NCBI GenBank assembly: GCA_043801235.1 | Contig: JAZDMF010000069.1 | Span: 1-15,242, forward strand | Length of the DNA: 15,242 bases | Direction: 5' to 3' | Source: DAOQAK01 sp043801235 | Lineage (GTDB): Bacteria; Bacteroidota; Bacteroidia; Bacteroidales; CG2-30-32-10 | Part shown: positions 6,658 through 14,605 of the stretch, in pieces | How the letters are laid out: each line of letters begins with the position of its first letter | How positions within the stretch are numbered: the stretch's first letter is position 1 | Notes under the pieces: generated by a model | What the model saw: the letters and a program-made list of their open reading frames with translations, nothing else | What the model was told of the DNA's origin: nothing | The model's database searches: none | Translations under genes and position numbers: made by a program

Positions 6658-8715
6658 ATGAAATTCCTTATTCACAAAACAATACTTTTTTGCTTTCTGA
6701 TTTTTTTTGCTGCAACCGCCTTTTCTCAAAACAGCACAGAAATGCTCAACTTAATGCCGGTTCCCGAAAAGATAATTCAGAAAGAAGGCAAATTCAGACT
6801 TGACAGCAATTTCACTATTTCAATTACAGGCAATCCTGACAAAAGAATTTATCCTGCGGCTACAAAGATGTTACAACGATTGGGCAAAAGGACTACACTC
6901 CTTTTCACTCAGGGTTATTTAAATTCCTACAATCAACCGGAGAAAGCATCGTTTGTTATTAAATGTGATGCCCCGGGAGAAGTTGAAATGAATATGGACG
7001 AGACTTACGAACTAACTGTTTTGGCCGATTCCGTCTTATTAAAATCACCTACTGATATTGGCTCAATTCGTGGGATTGAAACACTGCTGCAATTATTATC
7101 TGTTGATGACAAAGGATATTATTTCCCATGCGTTGAAATTACCGATAAACCCCGATTTCCATGGCGCGGTCTGCTGATTGACGTATGCCGGCATTTTTAT
7201 CCGGTTGATATGATTAAACGAAACCTTGATGCAATGGCTGCTGTTAAAATGAATGTGCTGCATTTTCATCTTTCCGAAGACCAGGGTTTCCGCATAGAAT
7301 GCAAGGCATATCCAAAACTGCATGAACTGGGATCAAATGGTTTATACTACGCACAGGAACAGGTAAAGGATATTATTCAATATGCCGACGGGCTTGGCAT
7401 ACGCGTGGTTCCCGAATTCGACATGCCCGGCCACAGCACTTCATGGTTTGTCGGATATCCTGAACTGGCCAGCCTTCCCGGACCATACAGTATAGGAGAA
7501 AATTTCGGTGTTTTCAATGCCAACATGGATCCCACAAAGAAATCAACTTATAAATTTCTTGCGGTTTTTATTGAAGAAATGTCAAAATTATTTCCTGACG
7601 AATACTTTCATATCGGCGGTGACGAAGTAAACGGAAAAACATGGGACAGCAGCGCGACGATTCAACAATTCATGAAGAAAAAAGGAATTAAAACCAATGA
7701 TGAACTACAGAAATATTTTAACAATAATATTCTGAAAATCCTTACCAAATGCGGAAAAAAAATGATGGGATGGGATGAGATTTTCCAGCCCGGCCTGCCG
7801 GAAAATATTGTAATACAATCGTGGCGGGGAAAAGAGTATATGAAAAATGCAGCAAAGCAGGGATACCAGACAATATTATCAAATGGTTTTTATATAGACC
7901 TTTCAAAAACAGCAGAAGAGCATTACCTGAACGATCCGTTACCAGATACTGTTATACTTGATGAAAGTGCTAAAAAATTAATTCTTGGTGGAGAAGCCAC
8001 CATGTGGAGCGAGATTACCTCAGATGAAACTGTCGACTCGCGCATATGGCCGCGCACAGCTGCAATAGCAGAAAGATTGTGGTCCCCGTCAACAGTAAAC
8101 AGTGCCGACGATATGTACCGCAGGCTTGATGTCGTAAGTGTTCAGCTTGAAGAATTCGGACTAACCCATATTAAAAACCGCGATATGATGATGCGCCGAC
8201 TGGTGGGGGGTGACAGCATTGAGGTGCTCAAAACATTTATTGGCTCGGTAACGCCGTGGAAAGGATATAAACGTCATTCCAGGGGAATAAAATACACCAC
8301 CACAACGCCATTATCACGTATCGCTGACATAGCTGTTCCCGATGAACCTGTTGCGAGACATTTCAACAATACTGTAAAAAAATATCTTTATCTACAGAGC
8401 GATTCAGTATACAATATCATAACCTCTCAACTTAAGGCGTGGAAAGCAAATCACGAAAAAATGCTGAAACTCATCGAAAAAGCTCCGGCACTGAAAGAAA
8501 TTGAAAAAGTTTCAGAGAATCTTTCTGCGATTTCCGAGGTTGGACTGCAGAGCATGCTTCTTTTAAAAACCGGCATAAAGCCGGATGAAGAATGGACGAA
8601 TCAGGCAGATGAAATATTGGAAAAAGCAAAAAAACCTTTGGCTGAAGTGGATATTGCAATCATTTCATCAATTGAAAAAATGATGGATACATTTAAAAAA
8701 GAAAAAAAAGAATAG
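6658..8715 (+). CDS. Beta-N-acetylhexosaminidase, glycoside hydrolase family 20
   Basis: This 685-residue exported enzyme removes terminal beta-linked GlcNAc or GalNAc by substrate-assisted catalysis. The signal peptide MKFLIHKTILFCFLIFFAAT... ends at S-Q (about 24). A GH20b-type N-terminal domain (about 30-160) opens with LMPVPEKIIQKEGKF. The TIM barrel (about 165-510) contains RGLLIDVCRHFYP, NVLHFHLSEDQGFRIE, VVPEFDMPGHS, the catalytic pair D322-E323 in HIGGDEVNGKTW, MGWDEI, IQSWRG and GGEATMWSE. The last 175 residues or so are a helical extension with TPLSRIADIAVPDEPVAR, seen in one Bacteroidota GH20 subtype. The frame is open upstream to a TTG at 6628, inside a repeat; the ATG at 6658 gives a clean signal peptide and is preferred. 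There is no lipobox and no T9SS domain, so a periplasmic location is likely. Confidence 0.93.
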   Translation: MKFLIHKTILFCFLIFFAATAFSQNSTEMLNLMPVPEKIIQKEGKFRLDSNFTISITGNPDKRIYPAATKMLQRLGKRTTLLFTQGYLNSYNQPEKASFVIKCDAPGEVEMNMDETYELTVLADSVLLKSPTDIGSIRGIETLLQLLSVDDKGYYFPCVEITDKPRFPWRGLLIDVCRHFYPVDMIKRNLDAMAAVKMNVLHFHLSEDQGFRIECKAYPKLHELGSNGLYYAQEQVKDIIQYADGLGIRVVPEFDMPGHSTSWFVGYPELASLPGPYSIGENFGVFNANMDPTKKSTYKFLAVFIEEMSKLFPDEYFHIGGDEVNGKTWDSSATIQQFMKKKGIKTNDELQKYFNNNILKILTKCGKKMMGWDEIFQPGLPENIVIQSWRGKEYMKNAAKQGYQTILSNGFYIDLSKTAEEHYLNDPLPDTVILDESAKKLILGGEATMWSEITSDETVDSRIWPRTAAIAERLWSPSTVNSADDMYRRLDVVSVQLEEFGLTHIKNRDMMMRRLVGGDSIEVLKTFIGSVTPWKGYKRHSRGIKYTTTTPLSRIADIAVPDEPVARHFNNTVKKYLYLQSDSVYNIITSQLKAWKANHEKMLKLIEKAPALKEIEKVSENLSAISEVGLQSMLLLKTGIKPDEEWTNQADEILEKAKKPLAEVDIAIISSIEKMMDTFKKEKKE

Positions 8716-8760
8716 TAAAAAACGTAAAAGTTTTATACGGAACCTGTAATTTTTTTATTT

Positions 8761-10146
8761 ATGAAAAAATTAGTGATACTTATGTTTTTTGTGAGTCATA
8801 GTTTGGGATTTACATTTGCACAAACAGCAGAGATCGACTCATTGAAAAAACAACTTCTTATTAATTACAAAGAAGATACAAGCAGGGTAATTACTCTTGT
8901 TGCGTTAAGCAATGCATATTGCTATTTTAAGCCCGACACCTTCATGCTTCTTTCTTTGCAGGCGTATTCGCTGGCAAAGCAAATAAATTTTATCCGGGGT
9001 GAAATTGCCAGTTTAACTAACATTGGCGTAGCGTACAGCATGTTTGGGAATTATCCCAAGGCTCTGGAAGCAGCTTTACGGAATTTGGAAATGTGTGAAA
9101 AGACCAATGATAAAAAAAGAATATTCAATGCCCTTACCAATATAGGTTACATATATACAGAATTAGGGGATTATCCAAAGGCCCTTGATTATATACATAA
9201 ATCAAAAGTAACCGCGATAGAAATTCAGAATGAAAATAACCTTGCAATGGCTTTTGTAAATCTTGGAGATATTTACCTTGAATCAGATCAACTGGATTCG
9301 GCGTTTTTTTATACTGAAAAAGGTTGCGAAATATGCCTTCGCTTAAATTTAACAGATTTAATTGGCATTGCGTTAAATAACCTTGGCAGCATCTATTCCA
9401 AAAAAGAACAAAATGAACTTGCCATGGACTATTACAGGCAATGTATCCCTTTTTACAAAGAAATCAATGATGACGAGGGAATATGCATTGCTTCATTTGG
9501 CATAGCTGAATTATTTCTGCAGTTAGGACAGAAAGATTCTTCATTATCTTATGCCAGGCATTCGCTATCTATTGCACAAACCACCGGACTTACCAGCAGG
9601 GTACTTGATGCCAGTGTTTTTCTTGCTGATTATTATAAAAATTTGGATGTCTATGACAGCGCTTTTGTATACCAGGAAATAACCATAGCCGCAAAAGACA
9701 GCTTGTTCAGCCAGGAAAAAATGAGACAGGTTGAAACCCTTTCCATAAATGAAATGGTGCGTCAGCAGGAAATCATAGAGGCTAAGTCTAAAGCAGAAAA
9801 AGAACGCAAAAACAATCTCCAACTAATTGGTATAGCAATATTTATTATCATCTTTGTGTTGTTTGTAATAGCAATAAGCAGCAGAAAAGTAAAACCAAGA
9901 TTGATTGAAATACTTGGAATAATAGCTTTGTTATTATTGTTTGAATTTATATCTCTTCTTATTGATCCATATGTAGCAAATTGGACACACCAAACACCAA
10001 TTTACATGATGCTTATCCTTGTAGGTATTGCAGCTATTTTAGGTCCTTCACATCATCGGCTGGAAAAATGGATGAAATCAAAACTTATTGAAAAGAAACC
10101 TGTACCTGCAGATAATGTACCTGTGAATGAAAAGGAGATGGAATAA
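8761..10146 (+). CDS. TPR-repeat membrane protein without recognisable output domain
   Basis: This 461-residue protein begins with a signal peptide or anchor (MKKLVILMFF...FAQ, 1-21). About six tetratricopeptide repeats follow (roughly 45-310), clear in SLTNIGVAYSMFGNYPKALE (84-103), ALTNIGYIYTELGDYPKALD (124-143) and ALNNLGSIYSKKEQNELAMD (204-223). A charged, probably coiled-coil linker (about 315-351) leads to three hydrophobic helices (about 353-373, 381-401, 413-430) and a short charged tail with HHRLEKWMKSK. The TPR-linker-membrane order is that of Bacteroidota sensor histidine kinases and TPR-LuxR regulators, but no kinase, cyclase or DNA-binding domain follows. The TPR part should face the periplasm. 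The gene starts 45 nt after the GH20 stop and ends 86 nt before GH92, on the same strand, so co-transcription is plausible. The function is unknown; a membrane scaffold or partner in signalling is a guess. Confidence 0.8.
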   Translation: MKKLVILMFFVSHSLGFTFAQTAEIDSLKKQLLINYKEDTSRVITLVALSNAYCYFKPDTFMLLSLQAYSLAKQINFIRGEIASLTNIGVAYSMFGNYPKALEAALRNLEMCEKTNDKKRIFNALTNIGYIYTELGDYPKALDYIHKSKVTAIEIQNENNLAMAFVNLGDIYLESDQLDSAFFYTEKGCEICLRLNLTDLIGIALNNLGSIYSKKEQNELAMDYYRQCIPFYKEINDDEGICIASFGIAELFLQLGQKDSSLSYARHSLSIAQTTGLTSRVLDASVFLADYYKNLDVYDSAFVYQEITIAAKDSLFSQEKMRQVETLSINEMVRQQEIIEAKSKAEKERKNNLQLIGIAIFIIIFVLFVIAISSRKVKPRLIEILGIIALLLLFEFISLLIDPYVANWTHQTPIYMMLILVGIAAILGPSHHRLEKWMKSKLIEKKPVPADNVPVNEKEME

Positions 10147-10232
10147 AATTAATTTGTGTAATAATATGTGTAAAGTTATTGAATTCAATCATTTCATTAT
10201 TTAATTGTATTTCCCTGACGACAGGATTCTTT

Positions 10233-13154
10233 ATGAAAAAAAATATACTATCATACATTTTTCTTTTCGTTTCCCTTTCATCTTTTTCTCAGGTCAAAGA
10301 TTATACTTCTCTTGTTGATCCTTTTATAGGAACCGGCGGTCATGGCCACACCTATCCCGGAGCCAGCATGCCTTTCGGAATGATGCAGCTCAGTCCCGAT
10401 ACGCGATTAACAGGCTGGGACGGCTGCTCCGGCTATCATTATTCTGATAGCGTGATTTATGGATTTACTCATACCCACCTCAGCGGTACAGGCTGCAGCG
10501 ATTACGGCGATATATTGCTGATGCCAATGTCGGGTTCGTACAGTTTTGATAATGCAAAATACTCTTCTTCTTTTTCTCATGAAAATGAAACTGCATCACC
10601 CGGCTATTATTCTGTATCTATTGATAATGGAGTACAGGCTGAACTTTCCGTATCGAAGCGTTCCGGCATGCATCAATACATTTTTCCGGAAGGTAAAACA
10701 CCTTATGTGATACTTGATTTGCAGCACCGCGATGAGGTAATAGAATCGTATGTTGAAGTTGTGAACGACTCGACCATACAGGGACTTCGCCGTTCCAAAG
10801 CCTGGGCCACTGACCAGTGGGTGTATTTTATAATTCGTTTTTCTCAGCCTATAGTATCATACGGGTTAGCATTAAATGATACACTAAAAAATGATCTGAA
10901 AAAAACCGAAGGAAAAAATGTAAAAGCATATTTTTCTTTTAAGAATCTTCCCAATAATATTTTGAAAATAAAAATTGCAATTTCTGCTGTCAGCATAGAA
11001 GGCGCAATGAAAAATCTTACATCTGAAATTCCCGGCTGGGATTTCATTGCATTGAAGGAAGCAGCAAAGAACGCATGGAACAAGGAACTTGGGAAAATAG
11101 ATATTGAAGGTGGGACGACAGATCAGCAAAAAGTTTTTTATACTTCGCTTTATCACTCACTTCTTAACCCTAACCTCTATTCAGATATGGATGGCCAGTA
11201 TCGCGGGCGCGACAATAAAATTCATACGGCCGTGGGATTTGATTATTACACCGTGTTTTCGCTTTGGGATACATACCGCGCGCTGCATCCGTTGCTGACC
11301 ATCATTGACAAGAAAAGGACTAATGATTTCATAAATACTTTTATCAAGCAATATGAACAGAGCGGATTACTACCGGTATGGGAACTTTCAGCCAATGAAA
11401 CCAATTGCATGATTGGCTATCATGCTGTTTCGGTTATTGCCGATGCTTTTTTGAAAGGTATAAAAGGTTACGATACACTTACTGCTTTTGAAGCCATGAA
11501 ACACAGTGCCAATACTGATTTATACGGATTGGGCTTTTACAGAAAATATGGTTATGTCCCTGGCGATAAAGAATCAGAATCAGTTTCGCGTACGTTAGAA
11601 TACGCATACGATGACTGGTGCATTGCTCAAACGGCAAATAAGATGGGCTACGCTGATGATTATGCTAATTTTATAAAACGAGCGCAGTCTTACAAAAACA
11701 TTTTCGATCCGTCAACAAGTTTTATACGTGCCAAGACCAACGGCGGATGGTACACTCCTTTCATCCCTGCCGAAGTGAACTTCAATTATACCGAAGCAAA
11801 CGGATGGCAATATAATTTTTATGTTCCCCAGGATATTTCTGGATTTGCTGAACTAACAGGAGGAAAACAAAAATTTTCCGATAAGCTTGATTCGCTGTTT
11901 TATGGGAAATATAAATTATCTGGCCGTGAACAGGCCGATATTACTGGTCTTATAGGTCAGTATGCGCATGGTAACGAACCCAGTCAACATATTGCTTATT
12001 TGTATAATTATGTTGGAAAACCCTGGAAGACGCAAGAATTAGTACATAAAATTCAAACAGAAATGTACAGCGAAAAACCTGACGGGTTATGCGGCAACGA
12101 AGACTGCGGACAAATGTCGGCATGGTATGTTTTGAGCGCTATGGGGTTCTACCAGGTTTGCCCGGGCAACGAAGAATTTGCTTTCGGGACACCCCTGTTC
12201 AGAAAAGTAACGCTGAATCTTGAGAACGGAAAGGATGTTATTATCAATGCAAAAAATGTCTCAGATAAAAATTATTACATACAATCAGCAGCATTAAACG
12301 GAATGGATTATCAGAAATCTTTCATCACGTATTCAGATATCATGAAAGGCGGCGAACTATCTTTTGAGATGAAGGATAATGCTTCAAATACATGGGCTGT
12401 TAATGATAATGATTGCCCGAAGACTTCTATAAACGAGTTCCCTGTTGTCCCTGTTCCCTATGTTGTAGCTGCTGGTAAAACATTTTATGATAAAATGACG
12501 ATAGAATTGAAAACGACAAATACAGATGAGGAAATTTTCTACACACTGGATGGAACGAATCCTGATTCGTCAGGAGTTCTTTATACCGGGTCTTTTGAAA
12601 TTTCAGCAATGACAACTCTTCGGACGATGGGATCAATTAAGGGATGGGGAAAGAGTTTTGTGACGGATGCTAATTTTTATAAAGTGCCGCAGGGACGTAG
12701 CATTATTATTAAATCAAAATATAATTCTCAATATACTGCAGGTGGCGATAATGGACTTATTGATTATATCCGCGGTGAAAATAATTTCAGGTTGGGCGGC
12801 TGGCAGGGTTATCAGGGTCAGGATTTCGAAGCTGTGGTTGATCTTGGTAAAAATCAAAAAATCAAAAAAATTACTGCCGGATTTCTTCAGGACATTGGCT
12901 CCTGGATTTGGTTTCCGTCAGAGGTTGAATATGCTGTTTCAGTAAACGGAACTGATTTTAAAGTTGTAAGCACAATAAAAAATACGTTTTCCGATAAAGA
13001 TTACACATCAGCAATAAAAGATTTTTCTTCGGCCACAAATGTAAAAGCCCGCTATGTGCGTGTAAAAGCAAAGAATTACGGAACAATACCTTCATGGCAT
13101 TTGGGCGCTGGAGGCGAAGCGTTTATTTTTATTGACGAGATAATTATTGAATGA
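10233..13154 (+). CDS. Alpha-mannosidase, glycoside hydrolase family 92, with CHB_HEX_C-like and F5/8 type C-like C-terminal domains
   Basis: This 973-residue exported enzyme belongs to a family of calcium-dependent exo-alpha-mannosidases, often alpha-1,2-specific, acting on N-glycans and mannans. The signal peptide is MKKNILSYIFLFVSLSSFSQ (1-20). The GH92 region (about 23-730) shows VDPFIGTGGHGHTYPGASMP near its start, GWDGCSGYHY, FSLWDTYRALHP, NYTEANGWQY with E521 the likely general acid, and GNEDCGQMSAWYVLSAMGFY with acidic E623-D624 at the expected base region. Residues about 737-819 resemble a chitobiase/hexosaminidase C-terminal module (IFYTLDGTNPDSSGVLYTG). Residues about 820-973 look like an F5/8 type C (discoidin) carbohydrate-binding module (FRLGGWQGYQGQDFEAVVDL, KARYVRVKAKNYG). 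The frame is open upstream to a TTG at 10179, but the signal peptide sets the start at ATG 10233. No T9SS domain and no lipobox are present. Confidence 0.93.
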   Translation: MKKNILSYIFLFVSLSSFSQVKDYTSLVDPFIGTGGHGHTYPGASMPFGMMQLSPDTRLTGWDGCSGYHYSDSVIYGFTHTHLSGTGCSDYGDILLMPMSGSYSFDNAKYSSSFSHENETASPGYYSVSIDNGVQAELSVSKRSGMHQYIFPEGKTPYVILDLQHRDEVIESYVEVVNDSTIQGLRRSKAWATDQWVYFIIRFSQPIVSYGLALNDTLKNDLKKTEGKNVKAYFSFKNLPNNILKIKIAISAVSIEGAMKNLTSEIPGWDFIALKEAAKNAWNKELGKIDIEGGTTDQQKVFYTSLYHSLLNPNLYSDMDGQYRGRDNKIHTAVGFDYYTVFSLWDTYRALHPLLTIIDKKRTNDFINTFIKQYEQSGLLPVWELSANETNCMIGYHAVSVIADAFLKGIKGYDTLTAFEAMKHSANTDLYGLGFYRKYGYVPGDKESESVSRTLEYAYDDWCIAQTANKMGYADDYANFIKRAQSYKNIFDPSTSFIRAKTNGGWYTPFIPAEVNFNYTEANGWQYNFYVPQDISGFAELTGGKQKFSDKLDSLFYGKYKLSGREQADITGLIGQYAHGNEPSQHIAYLYNYVGKPWKTQELVHKIQTEMYSEKPDGLCGNEDCGQMSAWYVLSAMGFYQVCPGNEEFAFGTPLFRKVTLNLENGKDVIINAKNVSDKNYYIQSAALNGMDYQKSFITYSDIMKGGELSFEMKDNASNTWAVNDNDCPKTSINEFPVVPVPYVVAAGKTFYDKMTIELKTTNTDEEIFYTLDGTNPDSSGVLYTGSFEISAMTTLRTMGSIKGWGKSFVTDANFYKVPQGRSIIIKSKYNSQYTAGGDNGLIDYIRGENNFRLGGWQGYQGQDFEAVVDLGKNQKIKKITAGFLQDIGSWIWFPSEVEYAVSVNGTDFKVVSTIKNTFSDKDYTSAIKDFSSATNVKARYVRVKAKNYGTIPSWHLGAGGEAFIFIDEIIIE

Positions 13155-13246
13155 AATTCGCGGAAATTTATAGAAACTCGTTGTTGATTTGTAGCCAAAA
13201 TAAACACTGTTCTGCCACAATCTGAAAATTTAAACTGCTTATATTT

Positions 13247-13294
13247 CCTTAGTGTTTCTTAGTGTTCTATGTGTACTAAGAGGTGAAAAATGAA
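13247..13294. repeat. Short degenerate tandem TTAGTGT repeat
   Basis: CCTTAGTGTTTCTTAGTGTT and then TATGTGTACTAAGAGGTG form a degenerate series of about 9-10-nt units between the GH92 stop and the convergent GroES-like gene. The rest of the 146-nt gap shows no gene and no clear terminator hairpin. Confidence 0.4.
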
Positions 13295-13300
13295 TACGAT

Positions 13301-13678
13301 TTATTCAAACAAACCTTCATCCCTCAGCAGCAAAAGAATTGCGGACTGTGGCACCAGAAAATATTTTTCCTGTTCAAATTCTATTTCAATGGCATGTTTT
13401 TGAAGGTAAAGAGCCATATCGCCTTCTCTTGCCTGCAGCGGAATGTATTTAATTTTGTCCTTTTCTTTTTTCCACGTATCATCTTCATCGGCAGTATTGG
13501 GAATGGGATAGCCGGGGCCGGCTTTAATAACATATCCGCTTTGAATTTCTTCCTTTTCAATCACTGTTGGTGGAAGATAAAGTCCGCTTTTGGTGCGGTC
13601 GTTCAGCGATTTGGGTTTTATCAGTACGCGGTCGCCAACCACAATGAGTTTATTGATATTCTTTGCTGAAATGTCCAT
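13301..13678 (-). CDS. Divergent GroES/Cpn10-like protein
   Basis: This is a 125-residue minus-strand protein resembling the chaperonin-10 fold. VVGDRVLIKPK near the N-terminus is the usual first strand (GroES has a D/G-R-V-x-V-K pattern), KSGLYLPPTVIEKEE corresponds to the mobile-loop region (normally GGIVLP), and SGYVIKAGPG matches the G-x-V-x-A-x-G-x-G strand that follows. A polar insertion (PIPNTADEDDTWKKEKDKI) replaces the short standard roof loop, and EGDMALYLQKHAIEIEFEQE corresponds to the GDxVxF segment. GroES proper is about 95 residues, so this is a longer variant. No GroEL gene is adjacent, and it may not be the main co-chaperonin. The frame continues up to an ATG at 13717; the second ATG at 13678 (MDISAKNINK) is preferred because it leaves a short hydrophilic leader, but this is not certain. 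Confidence 0.75.
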   Translation of the reverse strand: MDISAKNINKLIVVGDRVLIKPKSLNDRTKSGLYLPPTVIEKEEIQSGYVIKAGPGYPIPNTADEDDTWKKEKDKIKYIPLQAREGDMALYLQKHAIEIEFEQEKYFLVPQSAILLLLRDEGLFE

Positions 13679-13735
13679 TTGAAAAAGAATTACTAAGCAG
13701 TTGTTAATGAATAACATTATTATTTTAAACTTTAA

Positions 13736-13870
13736 AATATCGAATAATGAATACTGAATAACGAATGTAGAAGTGTTTAATTACTTCAAAATTCCTGCCT
13801 GCCGCCTGCCTGCCGGCGAGGCAGGGTAGGCATGGCTGCGGTTCGATATTCGATATTCATAATTAATATA
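13736..13870. repeat. Palindromic intergenic repeat, family A copy 2
   Basis: AT-rich arms of repeated GAATA/GATATTC units (about 13736-13768 and 13840-13870) surround a GC-rich core. The core hairpin CCTGCCT-GCCGGCG-AGGCAGG (13805-13825) has a 7-bp stem, and GAAGT/ACTTC (about 13771-13788) forms a second small inverted repeat. It shares layout, the ATTCCTGCC junction and a TGGC boundary with 2648-2750. There is no T-run after the core, so a terminator role is doubtful. It fills most of the 219-nt gap between the GroES-like and lipoprotein genes. Confidence 0.6.
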
Positions 13871-13897
13871 AACGTAAACATTAATTTCTAACAAGCC

Positions 13898-14545
13898 CTA
13901 ATTGCTAAATACTCCTGAATCAAGTAGTCCGTTAAGGAAGTTTTTCATTTCAATAGAAGCTGTTGTGGGTATTTGCTGATGAATATCCGGAACATTAATT
14001 ACTCCGTTCAATGATCCTATGCTATAATTAAGTATCGGAGACAATGTTGTTGCAAGATCAGCTCCATCTACCATCTGCCTGAAAATATACAATCCTGCAA
14101 GTTTGTGAGTACTCAAATTAAGCCCTCCCTCTGCAACAACCTGTTGGCCGGTGTTTTTTAATAATTCGAAAGCATTTGCGGTTGTGGATATTGGCACATT
14201 ATCAAGAGTGTCCATGATAAGGTTTACAATCATCCCGTCGAATTTGGCATCTTCGGCATTTTCCCTGGTGTTATCAGCCAGCATGTTCACAATGAAATCA
14301 ATTGAATAATTTGCCGGGTTTGCATATGTGGCAGAATCGACAGACATCAGAGAGTCAAAAGAAAGTCCGCTGCTGAGCGCATTTGCCGGAAGGTTCACAC
14401 TGAAGGTCATTCCTGAAAAAGTCCAGACAACATTTTTCAATGCAGCAACTCTTTCAGCATCGCTTAATTCTTTCCGGCAGGAAGAACAGAAAATGCCTAC
14501 AGCTACAATTGTTATAGACCAGAACAGGTTAATCCTTCTTTTCAT
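13898..14545 (-). CDS. Predicted lipoprotein of unknown family
   Basis: This is a 215-residue minus-strand protein. The N-terminus MKRRINLFWSITIVAVGIFC then SSC has a charged start, a hydrophobic core and a probable lipobox with C23 as the acylated residue; C20 is a poorer candidate. The mature protein is mostly helical by eye and contains no motif I recognise; phrases such as YSIDFIVNMLADNTREN and GVINVPDIHQQIPTTASIEM do not point to a known family. It follows the 50-residue lipoprotein gene by 60 nt on the same strand and may share its transcript. It is probably anchored to the outer or inner membrane facing the periplasm. Confidence 0.75.
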   Translation of the reverse strand: MKRRINLFWSITIVAVGIFCSSCRKELSDAERVAALKNVVWTFSGMTFSVNLPANALSSGLSFDSLMSVDSATYANPANYSIDFIVNMLADNTRENAEDAKFDGMIVNLIMDTLDNVPISTTANAFELLKNTGQQVVAEGGLNLSTHKLAGLYIFRQMVDGADLATTLSPILNYSIGSLNGVINVPDIHQQIPTTASIEMKNFLNGLLDSGVFSN

Positions 14546-14605
14546 ATTGAGGATTTTCCAAAATGATCTGATATATTTTTTCGAATGCCATAATTATTTA
14601 GGTCA

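Noticed and set aside
8722..8737. Possible terminator hairpin after the GH20 gene (AAAAC/GTTTT)
   Set aside because: The stem is only 5 bp, AT-rich, and not followed by a T-run; the next gene starts shortly after, so read-through is more likely.
12667..12945. Plus-strand frame of 92 codons inside the GH92 gene
   Set aside because: It is an out-of-frame shadow of the F5/8 type C-like module with no start context.
13283..13669. Plus-strand open frame of 128 codons opposite the GroES-like gene
   Set aside because: The opposite strand encodes a recognisable Cpn10-like pattern; this frame is Phe-rich shadow sequence.
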